A DNA stretch of 64,000 nt from Saprospira grandis DSM 2844. Lineage in GTDB: Bacteria > Bacteroidota > Bacteroidia > Chitinophagales > Saprospiraceae. The first letter of the stretch is position 1. Every line of letters starts with the position of its first letter. The notes beneath the pieces were generated by a model. The model had not been told where the DNA came from, ran no database searches, and was given only the letters and a program-made list of their open reading frames with translations. The stretch lies in contig NZ_JH719942.1 of the NCBI RefSeq assembly GCF_000275825.1, forward strand, positions 875,600 to 939,599, in the 5' to 3' direction. The position numbers and the translations under genes are program-made. Positions 40,263 to 48,027 of the stretch are shown in pieces.

Positions 40263-41591
40263 TTATTCTGCGCTATCTTCCTCACTGCTATCTTCCTCAC
40301 TGCTATCCTCTTCTTCTTCTTCAACAGGATCGGGCAAATCTTTGCCTCCATCGTCAAATTCTGCTTTGAGGACCACAATAATTTCCTTGATGGTCTCTTC
40401 TTCTAAGTCCGTCCGACGCAAGAGCTCATCCAAACTTAAATTGAGTACGTTTCTGGCCGTATCACAACCAATGTTCTTCAATTCGTCAATGACCCAATCT
40501 TCAATCTCATCTCTAAACTCATCGAGCTCTACATCAAAGTCGGCATCTGTATCAAAGGCGCCTTCTCTAAAGACGTCAATGTTGTAATCTACCAAACGGC
40601 TAGCCAATTTAATATTGACGCCCTTCTTACCAATCGCCTTAGAAATTTCAGCCGCCTCCAAAAAGACAGAAGCCTTGCGATTATCCAAGTCCAATTCTAC
40701 CGAACTGATCCGAGCTGGCGTCAATGCCCGCTGAATCAATAAGGCTTCATTGTTCGTATAATTGATAATGTCTATGTTTTCGTTCCGCAATTCCCGAACA
40801 ATTCCGTGAATTCTAGAACCTTTCATCCCTACACAGGCCCCAACAGGGTCAATGCGCTCGTCATAAGACTCTACCGCTACCTTGGCTCTGTCACCAGGCG
40901 CACGAACAATATTACGGACCGTAATCAATCCATCTTCAATTTCTGGCACTTCCTGCTCTAACAAACGCTCCAAAAAGCTGCTGGCCGTACGAGAAAGAAT
41001 GACCATGGGGTTGTTGTTTTTGTTCTCTACCCGGTCCACTACCGCCCGAACCATATCTCCCTTGCGGAAGTAATCGCCGCGAATAGTTTCCGATTTAGGC
41101 AACATCAACTCCGCTCCAGTACTCTCATCCACAATCACAAATTCCCGCTTCAAGGTCTGGGCTACTTCTCCAAATATAAGGTCCCCAATCCGGTCGGCAT
41201 ACAACTGATATACCTTGTCCTTCTCCAGTTCCAAAATTCTAGAAATTAAGGTCTGACGAGCCGCCATGATCGCACGACGACCAAAATCAGCTACCCCCAC
41301 TTTTTCATAACACTCCTCGCCTACCTCATAGTCCTCCTCAATCTTTACCGCATCGCTAATCGCAATATGATAACGATCATCCTCTACCTCGCCATTGGGA
41401 ACAATCTCGCGCTTGCGCCAAATCTCTAAATCCCCCTCTATAGTGCTCACAATGATGTCAAAGTTATCATCGGCCCCATACTTTTTGCGAATAAGGGTTC
41501 TGAATACATCCTCGAGCACCCGCACCATAGTTGGGCGATCAATGCTCTTCATATTTTTAAACTCCGAAAAGGAATCAATCAAATTGATCAT
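40263..41591 (-). CDS. nusA: Transcription termination/antitermination factor NusA
   Basis: A 442-residue NusA. The N-terminal RNA-polymerase-binding domain (MINLIDSFSEFKNMKSIDRPTMVRVLEDVF) is followed by an S1 domain (residues ~130-200, GEVAQTLKREFVIVDESTG...RAVVDRVENKNNNPMVILSRT). Two KH domains follow, including RAPGDRAKVAVESYDERIDPVGACVGMKGSRIHGIVRELR. The C-terminus is short with one acidic region ending in a Ser/Glu repeat (SSEEDSSEEDSAE), encoded by a 15-bp DNA tandem repeat. NusA modulates RNA polymerase pausing and termination. rimP lies 16 bp upstream on the same strand and a terminator-like hairpin stands in the rimP leader. Confidence 0.97.
   Translation of the reverse strand: MINLIDSFSEFKNMKSIDRPTMVRVLEDVFRTLIRKKYGADDNFDIIVSTIEGDLEIWRKREIVPNGEVEDDRYHIAISDAVKIEEDYEVGEECYEKVGVADFGRRAIMAARQTLISRILELEKDKVYQLYADRIGDLIFGEVAQTLKREFVIVDESTGAELMLPKSETIRGDYFRKGDMVRAVVDRVENKNNNPMVILSRTASSFLERLLEQEVPEIEDGLITVRNIVRAPGDRAKVAVESYDERIDPVGACVGMKGSRIHGIVRELRNENIDIINYTNNEALLIQRALTPARISSVELDLDNRKASVFLEAAEISKAIGKKGVNIKLASRLVDYNIDVFREGAFDTDADFDVELDEFRDEIEDWVIDELKNIGCDTARNVLNLSLDELLRRTDLEEETIKEIIVVLKAEFDDGGKDLPDPVEEEEEDSSEEDSSEEDSAE
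40268..40315 (-). repeat. Tandem 15-bp repeat in the nusA 3' end
   Basis: On the plus strand the unit CTATCTTCCTCACTG occurs two full times plus a partial third, encoding the Ser/Glu-rich C-terminal tail of NusA. Confidence 0.75.
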
Positions 41592-41607
41592 ACCTTGTGT
41601 ATAATTT

Positions 41608-42096
41608 TTAAAATGTAATCTTAACTAGCGCTTTCTTAATACGCTCAAAGGGAATCTCCTGACGCATCTCAACCAACTCTTTCTTTTTCCGCCCCTCCAA
41701 TTTCACTTTCTCACTATAAGTCAATACAATATGCGCTTCCGTCACTTCTTCCAATTTCCCCTTCACATGCTTGTGCTCTCCCTCAATCTCTACCGATAAC
41801 TCCCGCCCTATGTTCTTCACATACTGACGGTGTAGCTTTAACGGACGATCTAGGCCCGGAGAAGACACATCTAAAGTGTATTTCTCTCCCAACCAACCAT
41901 TCTCCTCTATCTGAGCTTCCAAATGACGACTCAATCGCGCACAATTCCCAAAATTGACCCCATTGTCGCTGTCAATAAAAACTTGCACTTTGTTCTCGCC
42001 TTTGTTCTCTATTTCTACCAGAAATAAAGCCTCTCGACCCTCTTCTGCAAAATAAGCCGCTATCAAATCGGCTAGCTTTTCCGTAATTGTTGGCAT
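41608..42096 (-). CDS. rimP: Ribosome maturation factor RimP
   Basis: A 162-residue RimP. The N-terminal alpha-beta domain has the family motif VFIDSDNGVNFGNCARLSRHLE, followed by YTLDVSSPGLDRPLKLHRQYVKNIGRELSV, the classic linker and start of the SH3-like C-terminal domain. RimP helps assemble the 30S subunit, specifically around the central pseudoknot. It is first in rimP-nusA, the common bacterial order. Its leader, of about 65 nt from a TATATTTG element, holds an intrinsic-terminator-like hairpin just ahead of the ATG. Confidence 0.95.
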   Translation of the reverse strand: MPTITEKLADLIAAYFAEEGREALFLVEIENKGENKVQVFIDSDNGVNFGNCARLSRHLEAQIEENGWLGEKYTLDVSSPGLDRPLKLHRQYVKNIGRELSVEIEGEHKHVKGKLEEVTEAHIVLTYSEKVKLEGRKKKELVEMRQEIPFERIKKALVKITF

Positions 42097-42112
42097 CTGA
42101 CTTCTTTATAAT

Positions 42113-42142
42113 AAAAAGAGGGAACGTTTTCACGGTTCCCTC
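42113..42142 (-). terminator. Terminator-like hairpin in the rimP-nusA leader (candidate attenuator)
   Basis: On the minus strand, GAGGGAAC and GTTCCCTC form an 8-bp stem with a 9-nt loop, followed by five T residues, 17 nt before the rimP ATG and downstream of a -7 element at 42164-42171. It could also be the terminator of an upstream transcript. Confidence 0.7.
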
Positions 42143-42163
42143 GCTCAATGCGTTTTGCTGCCA

Positions 42164-42171
42164 CAAATATA
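42164..42171 (-). promoter_or_regulatory. Bacteroidota -7 promoter element for rimP-nusA
   Basis: TATATTTG on the minus strand, 67 bp upstream of the rimP ATG, on the far side of the leader hairpin. Confidence 0.55.
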
Positions 42172-42339
42172 AGCATTTATCTTTAGCTTTTTGGACTTTC
42201 TCCAGATTTGTTAGCCCAGCCCCCATTTTTTCCACCTTCTCTCCTCTCTTTTCTGCTCCCTCAATTTCTGCTGTTTTGGGGCCTATCAGCAAAGATGATC
42301 TAAAGGTTTTCTTCTCTTTATATTGCTTACTGTTTTTTT

Positions 42340-42452
42340 GGGGCCTCCCGCCTGCGGCGGGCGCTACGCTTTGGGGCTCGCTGTTCGCTCGGCCCTTCGC
42401 AGGCTTTGCCTGCTCGGTCTGGCCTACGGCCACCCCGCCGCATCGCTAGGCC
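42340..42452 (+). repeat. Modular GC-rich intergenic repeat, copy 16 (subtype 2)
   Basis: GGGGCCTCCCGCC to CGCATCGCTAGGCC, between rimP and the candidate immunity gene. Apart from this, the promoter and the leader hairpin, the 400-bp gap shows nothing else. Confidence 0.87.
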
Positions 42453-42498
42453 GTTTGGAAGTCCTGCGCTTTGGCCATTCTTTGATAGAAAATTCAGG

Positions 42499-44151
42499 CT
42501 AGTCAATGAAAAACTCAGGAAGACCAAATGAAAGCAGCAAATCCAATTTTACTGATGTTAACTGACTCATTATTTCACTATTAACCTCACCTCCACGCAT
42601 CCTATTCCTATTTCGCTGGTAAAACCCAAAAGTAGTGACCAAGTCTTTAGGTTTTGATGCCAACAAATTCAGCATATCTTGAAATTGATCATTCCAAAGA
42701 AAAACATCAATAGCCCTTTTTAAGGACAGATAAAAATAGGAGCCCGAATCATTTGTTATAAATTCTGCTGCTATTAAGTCCCGATATTTTCTTTGTAGTG
42801 GGGCTGTCCACTCTATTAAAAATTCTTTTAGGGCCAGAGAAAAATTATTTTCCGGCCCTATTATGATTTGGTAATACTCTTCTCGAGGATGGGCCATCCA
42901 TTCATCTGACCAATCTAACGTTACGGAATCCATTCCTATGGAAAAAAATTCACCAAAGAGCTCATATAATTGTATTAGGTTTTGATGCCTAATTAGAATT
43001 TGAGCTCTTGTATTATAATTGAGATAGATGTTTATGCCAGAAAACTCCGAAACATCCTCCGCTATTCTTTGAAAGTGCTCCACCATAACACTAAGGACTG
43101 AATCAAAAATGCCATAATCAAAAATTAGCCTTACATAAAGGTCGTTTGGGTAGTCAGAACTAGGATATATTTTTGAATGATATTCAACAGCTTTCAAAGC
43201 TGATTTGAACATTTTTTCAAAGGCAGCTATTTTATCGAACTCATAAAATGTAATACTAAAACTCAGCACAAATGATTTGGGATTTAAATTTCCTACCAAC
43301 ACTTGTCTTCCTTCCATTTCATCTATCATTTTCAGCCTTTTAGAAGCTTTAAAATGATAGAATTCAGGAAAACCACATGAAAGTAATAGGTCCACTTTGA
43401 GCGACTTCACTTGGCTTATTATCCCCCTACCAAGTTCGCCTCCAAACATACTGCCTCTATTTTGCTGATAATATCCAAAAGTAGCCGCTAAGTCTTTAGG
43501 CTTAGTCTCCAACAAATCTAGCATATCTTGAAACTGTTCATTCCAAGAATAAATCCTAATATTACCTTTCAAAGATAAATAAAAATAGGAGCCCGAATCA
43601 TTTGTTATAAATTCTGCTGCTATTAAGTCCCGATATTTTCTTTGTAGTGGGGCAGTCCACCCTATCAAAAATTCTTTTAGGGCCAGAGAATAGTTATTTC
43701 CTGGCCCTATTATGATTTGGTAATACTCTTCTTGATCATAAACCTCCCGCTCAGGAGGCCAGTTTAACACAAATGAATTTACCCCTACAGAAAATTCATC
43801 CCCAAAAAGCTCATATAATTGTATTAGGTTTTGATGACTGATTAGAATTTGAGCTCTTGTGCTATATTCAACAAAAATGTTTATTCCAAAAAACTCAGAA
43901 ACATCCTCCGCTATTCTTTGAAAGTGCTCCACCATAACACTAAGAACTGAATCAAAAGTGCTATAGTCTAAAGTCAACCTTATATGAAGGTCATTTATAC
44001 AATTAGAGTTAGGATATATTTTTGAATGATATTCAACAGTCTTCAAAGCTGATTTGAATATTTCTTCAAAGGCAACTATTTTATTATGCTGATAAAATGT
44101 AATACCAAAACCTAGCACAAATGATTTGGGGGGTAAATTTTCTAATAGCAT
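42499..44151 (-). CDS. Duplicated-domain protein, candidate immunity protein for the adjacent HINT toxin
   Basis: I do not recognise the family of this 550-residue protein. It is an internal tandem duplication with a period of 283 residues (849 bp): unit 1 starts at LLENLPPKSFVLGFGITFYQ and unit 2 at VLVGNLNPKSFVLSFSITFYE. The DNA of the two units includes an identical run of about 74 bp (42731-42804 and 43580-43653). No signal peptide or membrane helix is seen, so it is cytoplasmic. Before an IS element inserted, its ATG lay 14 nt after the stop codon of the PT-HINT toxin-like gene, the usual place for an immunity gene. Immunity is inferred from this position only. Confidence 0.6.
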   Translation of the reverse strand: MLLENLPPKSFVLGFGITFYQHNKIVAFEEIFKSALKTVEYHSKIYPNSNCINDLHIRLTLDYSTFDSVLSVMVEHFQRIAEDVSEFFGINIFVEYSTRAQILISHQNLIQLYELFGDEFSVGVNSFVLNWPPEREVYDQEEYYQIIIGPGNNYSLALKEFLIGWTAPLQRKYRDLIAAEFITNDSGSYFYLSLKGNIRIYSWNEQFQDMLDLLETKPKDLAATFGYYQQNRGSMFGGELGRGIISQVKSLKVDLLLSCGFPEFYHFKASKRLKMIDEMEGRQVLVGNLNPKSFVLSFSITFYEFDKIAAFEKMFKSALKAVEYHSKIYPSSDYPNDLYVRLIFDYGIFDSVLSVMVEHFQRIAEDVSEFSGINIYLNYNTRAQILIRHQNLIQLYELFGEFFSIGMDSVTLDWSDEWMAHPREEYYQIIIGPENNFSLALKEFLIEWTAPLQRKYRDLIAAEFITNDSGSYFYLSLKRAIDVFLWNDQFQDMLNLLASKPKDLVTTFGFYQRNRNRMRGGEVNSEIMSQLTSVKLDLLLSFGLPEFFID

Positions 44152-44160
44152 TTATTATCC

Positions 44161-45064
44161 GAGGTTGTTTAAATTTTTTAGTCAGCAGCTAGACTAAGGC
44201 AAAAAAAATGCTGCAAAGCGCTTATTATTATTGTTGATTACGACAAAAAAGGCTTTGCAACATGGTTGTAAATCTATCAAAAGAATTTATTACGGAAAAA
44301 TATTAGCATTTTTTCCCGCAAAAAAAATTGGCTCGAAAAACCAAAGCGCCCCTGTGGCAAATTGTTAAAGCCATAATTTATAGGCTTAAAACAGGTTTTC
44401 AGTGGCGAGAATTACCAATTAAATCTTTTTTTTAATAAAGCCCTAATTTATTGGCAAACAGTATATTACTATTTTAATAGTTGGTCGGAATCTGGTATTT
44501 GGCAAAAAGTGTGGATCCAATTTCTAGCGCATGAAAAATCTTGTTTAGATTTATCTAGTATACAGCTTGACGGAAGTCATACCCCAGCAAAAAGAGGGGG
44601 CGAAGCTGTGGGCTATCAGGGCCGAAAAAAGTCAAAAAACCACAAATCCCCTCTTTATCACAGATCAAAATGGGCTGCCAATCGCTATGTATCTGCCTTT
44701 TGCGGGGAACCACAATGATTTATTTGAAATCGAGAGTCATTTCCAAAAAATGCTTGCCGATCTACAGCTTTCAGACATCTCTCCTGATGGTTTATTTACG
44801 AATGCTGAGGTAGGATTTGATAGCAAAAAAATGGGAGTTATCTCCCATATTGACCCTAATAAAATAAATATAAAAAACTTACTATCAATAAAGTATATAT
44901 AAATAACTTTACAAGTAATGCTTTTCTGTTGAGCGAACAAATGCCTGGATTGACGCATTTAAAATGCTACTCATTTGTTTTGAAAGAAAGGCTGACAACT
45001 GATCGAGTTTACATTATTTGGCCTTTATGCTTATTTTCTTAAAACGAAATTTTTAAACAACCTC
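44161..45064 (+). mobile_element. IS5-family insertion sequence, degenerate copy 1
   Basis: The ends are inverted repeats GAGGTTGTTTAAA (44161-44173) and TTTAAACAACCTC (45052-45064). TTTATTATC occurs on both sides (44151-44159 and 45065-45073), a probable 9-bp target duplication with one extra base at the left junction. The inside matches copy 2 at 46.3-47.1 kb but holds a broken transposase gene. It sits exactly between the toxin-like gene and the candidate immunity gene. Confidence 0.82.
44255..45056 (+). pseudogene. IS5-family DDE transposase, broken
   Basis: Aligned with the better copy at 46316-47138, this one has an extra A in the A run before TTGGCTCG (about 44330), an altered T run near 44430, and a deletion of about 22 bp near 44830 that removes LRENCQK-like sequence. 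Substitutions further on also break it. Fragments such as SSIQLDGSHTPAKRGGEAVG and ITDQNGLPIAM remain readable in different frames. The element can therefore not move on its own. Confidence 0.8.
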
Positions 45065-45079
45065 TTTATTATCGATTAA

Positions 45080-46201
45080 TTACCTCACCATATCTTGTAC
45101 ATCCTGTATAGTTAAGCTTGTATCAAATGTTTTCCCTTTAAACTTTCCATGCGTTGGCCTAAAATATAAAGACTTCCCATCTGGAGATATACCAAAATCA
45201 GGATTATTTCCATATAATGATTTTATTTTTTTTCCATTAAATCCTAAGGCAGCTTTTAAATTATCCTTTACTCCTGTACCAGCACCATTATGCCATTGCT
45301 TTTCTTTTATCCCTAATCTTTTGGCGAGTTGAGGTGCTTTAGGAAAAACGCCTCCACTTGTTCTAGTTCCAAAGCAGCTGTTATGTACTAATATTCTATC
45401 TATAGAAACTAAAAAATTATGATCTTGATATACTTCAAGATTATAAACTTTCTGTCTTCCCTCAAGCTTTTCTTTAGCAATAAGTACAACCTTTCTATAC
45501 TGGGTTTTAATGTTTTCCCCTACATTCAAGTCCATCGCATGTACCCAACCATTTCTATCTATTGACCAAATTGGGTGTAAACCTGTCACTCCTAGAGGAC
45601 TAGCAGCATTATCTCTAAAATATAAATTATATACATCATCACTTTCATGAATAAACTTCCCAGTGATTGGACGACTTACATAATCTCCTTTTCTAGCTTC
45701 ATCCCAGAACCTTGTGTCTAGTTGGTTTATTCTAATTCCTGTAACAGTCGCCCATCCTTCTGAACCTAATTCAGGCATATCCAGATACACATCTCGCCCT
45801 ATACTATCAACTCCTATTTCTTCCAACCACCAATGAGGTCTTCTTAAGTTTATTTTAGTAATTGTCCCATCAGCTTTTGGAAGTTCAAGGTCAACCCACT
45901 TCCAAGTATATGGAGTAATTTCTTCATAATCAATAACTGTCCATTCCTTTTCTACTCTAAGTGGTGAGTAAGTTATAATCCCATCTGCAGTTTTTTCATT
46001 TATTAACTTTTGGACTTCTTTTTCTACCTCAGAATAAAAAGTTAACGGTATTGGCTTATCTAGCCAAACCTTCATCAAGGTTTTGGGAGACCTCATTATG
46101 TCTATTGGCTTAAAAGACATTAGCCCATGACTTTCTAACAAGTTCGAATTACCAGAAGCTGTCGCTTGACCAAAAGAACTCCCCCATGAAAGGACAAACA
46201 A
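45080..46201 (-). CDS. Exported polymorphic-toxin-like protein with PT-HINT domain and C-terminal toxin module
   Basis: 373 residues in the open frame. A pre-toxin HINT domain occupies residues ~150-282. It has TGLHPIWSIDRNGWVHAMDL and ends in the splice-type motif VYNLEVYQDHNFLVSIDRILVHNSC, after which polymorphic toxins switch to a variable module. The last ~90 residues (from FGTRTSGGVFPKAPQL to IQDVQDMVR) are that module, with NPDFGISPDGKSLYFRPTHGKFKGK, and I do not recognise its family. The N-terminus (FVLSWGSSFGQ) is the tail of a signal peptide. The frame opens only at a TTG (46201). The ATG at 46227 would give a full signal peptide if the 9-nt T tract after it were 10. Confidence 0.72.
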   Translation of the reverse strand: MFVLSWGSSFGQATASGNSNLLESHGLMSFKPIDIMRSPKTLMKVWLDKPIPLTFYSEVEKEVQKLINEKTADGIITYSPLRVEKEWTVIDYEEITPYTWKWVDLELPKADGTITKINLRRPHWWLEEIGVDSIGRDVYLDMPELGSEGWATVTGIRINQLDTRFWDEARKGDYVSRPITGKFIHESDDVYNLYFRDNAASPLGVTGLHPIWSIDRNGWVHAMDLNVGENIKTQYRKVVLIAKEKLEGRQKVYNLEVYQDHNFLVSIDRILVHNSCFGTRTSGGVFPKAPQLAKRLGIKEKQWHNGAGTGVKDNLKAALGFNGKKIKSLYGNNPDFGISPDGKSLYFRPTHGKFKGKTFDTSLTIQDVQDMVR

Positions 46202-46213
46202 TAGTAGTATTAT

Positions 46214-46222
46214 AAAAAAAAA
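46214..46222 (-). repeat. Nine-base homopolymer that puts the toxin ATG out of frame
   Basis: ATGAA at 46227-46223 is followed by nine T residues. Reading from this ATG meets TAA after five codons. One more T would join it to the HINT frame and create a typical signal peptide (MNFFFIILLLFVLSWGSSFGQ-type). Confidence 0.7.
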
Positions 46223-46265
46223 TTCATTACTTTTTATTAATTCAAATTACGGACAATATCAATAT

Positions 46266-47146
46266 AAAACTGTTTAAATTTCTTTGTTAACAACCAGACT
46301 AAGGCAAAAAAGACTTTGCAACATGGTTGTAAATCTATCAAAAGAATTTATTACGGAAAAATATTAGCATTTTTTCCCGCAAAAAAATTGGCTCGAAAAA
46401 CCAAAGCGCCTCTGTGGCAAATTGTTAAAGCGATAATTTATAGGCTTAAAACAGGTTGTCAGTGGAGAGAATTACCGATAAAATCTTTTTTCGATAAAGC
46501 CCTAATTTATTGGCAAACAGTATATTACTATTTTAATAGTTGGTCGGAATCTGGTATTTGGCAAAAAGTGTGGATCCAATTTCTAGCGCATGAAAAATCT
46601 TGTTTAGATTTATCTAGTATACAGCTTGACGGAAGTCATACCCCAGCAAAAAGAGGGGGCGAAGCTGTGGGCTATCAGGGCCGAAAAAAGTCAAAAACTA
46701 CAAATGCTCTCTTTCTCACAGATAAAAATGGGCTGCCAATCGCTATGTCTCCGCCTTTTGCGGGGAACCATAATGATTTGTTTGAAATCGAGAGTCATTT
46801 CCAAAAAATGCTTGCCGATCTGCAGCTTTCAGACATCTCTCCTGATGGTTTATTTATGAATGCTGATGCAGGATTTGATAGCAAAAAGCTTAGAGAAAAT
46901 TGCCAAAAAAATGGGCATTATCCCTAATATTGACCACAATAAAATAAATAGAAAAAAGGCTTATTATCAAGACATTATAGATGAGGAACTTTACAAAGAA
47001 CGCTTTTCTGTTGAGCGAACTAATGCATGGATTGACGCATTCAAAATTTTACTCATTCGTTTTGAAAGAAAAGCCAATAACTGGGCGAGTCTACATTATT
47101 TAGCCTTTATGCTTATTTTCCTAAAACGAAATTTTTAAACAAGCTC
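46266..47146 (+). mobile_element. IS5-family insertion sequence, copy 2
   Basis: Near-full copy in the same orientation as copy 1. The right end is TTTAAACAAGCTC (47134-47146) and the left end (TGTTTAAATTTC from 46271) is less well kept in its outer bases. No clear target duplication is visible. The transposase frame is interrupted once near 46915. Confidence 0.78.
46316..47138 (+). pseudogene. IS5-family DDE transposase in two overlapping frames
   Basis: The first frame (46316-46927) covers the helix-turn-helix and first catalytic part: WQIVKAIIYRLKTGCQWREL, the catalytic Asp in SSIQLDGSHTPAKRGG, and FLTDKNGLPIAMSPPFAGNHND. The second frame (to 47138) covers the end: ERFSVERTNAWIDAFKILL, with the catalytic Glu, and FERKANNWASLHYLAFMLIF. 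The frames differ by +1 around AAAAAAATGGGC (46906-46917). This is either a 1-nt insertion or a programmed shift. Both copies carry the same GGG at that point. No clear ATG is present at the 5' end of the frame; it opens at a TTG. Confidence 0.75.
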
Positions 47147-47191
47147 AGAGACAACACTTATCGTTTTTTGGAATTAAGCAAAAGATACAAA

Positions 47192-47728
47192 TTATTTCCC
47201 ACTCCCCCCATAGCAGAGGCAATCTTCATACGCTGCATAGTCTTTTAGCTTAGGGTGCTTAAACTCCCCCAACTTTTGTAGGCCAATTTTTTTCATGACT
47301 TGCTCGGACTTTTGGTTGTCTAGGGTGCAAACGGCAATGAGCTGCTCTATTTCTAACTCCTCAAAGGCAAATTCCAGACATTTTTTGGCCCCTTCTGTCG
47401 CAAAACCCTGCCCCCAGGCCGCTTTTTTCAAGCGCCAGCCAATATCTACCGCAGGCGTGTAGGCGCTCTCATAATCCTGATAGGCTAAGCCGATGAAACC
47501 TATAAATTCTCCACTTTCTAAAATTTCAGTGGCAAAATAGCAGTAGCCATATTTCTCCTGATGCGCCTGTAGCCGCCGCAGAAAGGCCGCAGTTTCTTCT
47601 TCTGTTAGCGGACTAGGAAAATGTTCCATGACTTCTATATCGGCATTCATTTTTGCAAATTCAGGCAGGTCCGCGGCGGTCCAAGCACGAAAGCCCAAGC
47701 GGGCAGAGCGAAAAAGGTAGTTTTTCAT
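47192..47728 (-). CDS. GNAT family acetyltransferase (RimJ/RimL-like)
   Basis: A 178-residue N-acetyltransferase of the RimJ/RimL (Acetyltransf_3) group. The opening RSARLGFRAWTAADLPEFAKMNADIEVMEHFPSPLTEEE and the acetyl-CoA-binding motif AWGQGFATEGAKKCLEFAFEEL (residues ~105-127), followed by IEQLIAVCTLDNQKSEQVMKKIGL, are typical. The acceptor may be a protein N-terminus or a small amine and cannot be told from sequence. It stands alone, between the IS copy and a 490-bp gap. Confidence 0.9.
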   Translation of the reverse strand: MKNYLFRSARLGFRAWTAADLPEFAKMNADIEVMEHFPSPLTEEETAAFLRRLQAHQEKYGYCYFATEILESGEFIGFIGLAYQDYESAYTPAVDIGWRLKKAAWGQGFATEGAKKCLEFAFEELEIEQLIAVCTLDNQKSEQVMKKIGLQKLGEFKHPKLKDYAAYEDCLCYGGSGK

Positions 47729-47879
47729 TTTGATTGTTTTTATTGGTCCAAGATAGGGTTTAGAGTTTTCTGTCTGCCCCTTCCTTGCGGCCTAGGGGCA
47801 AGCCTTTAGGCCCTGATTGGTGTTTTATCATAGGGGGCTGTTAACTAAGCTTAAATATTCTAGCAGCTAGCCCTTTCTG

Positions 47880-47930
47880 CCATGGGCTGAAGCCCATGGT
47901 TGCGGGTCTATGCAAACTGGCGGGCTAAAG
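47880..47930. repeat. Palindrome cluster in the 47.73-48.22 kb gap
   Basis: CCATGGGCT-GA-AGCCCATGG (47880-47899) is a perfect 9-bp hairpin, followed by GGGCTAAAGCCC. It belongs to a different sequence type from the GC-rich modular repeats. There is no T tract. Confidence 0.55.
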
Positions 47931-48027
47931 CCCTTGTTTGCTGGAAAATGGAAAAAATTTAGCTTCAAGAAAAAACAACAGCAAAACTGCCGAAGAAAAA
48001 AGCCCAAAGAAAAAAAATGGATGAGCT

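Noticed and set aside
46316-47138. Frameshifted IS transposase as two separate real genes
   Set aside because: The two frames carry consecutive parts of one DDE transposase with the catalytic residues divided between them, so they are one interrupted gene.
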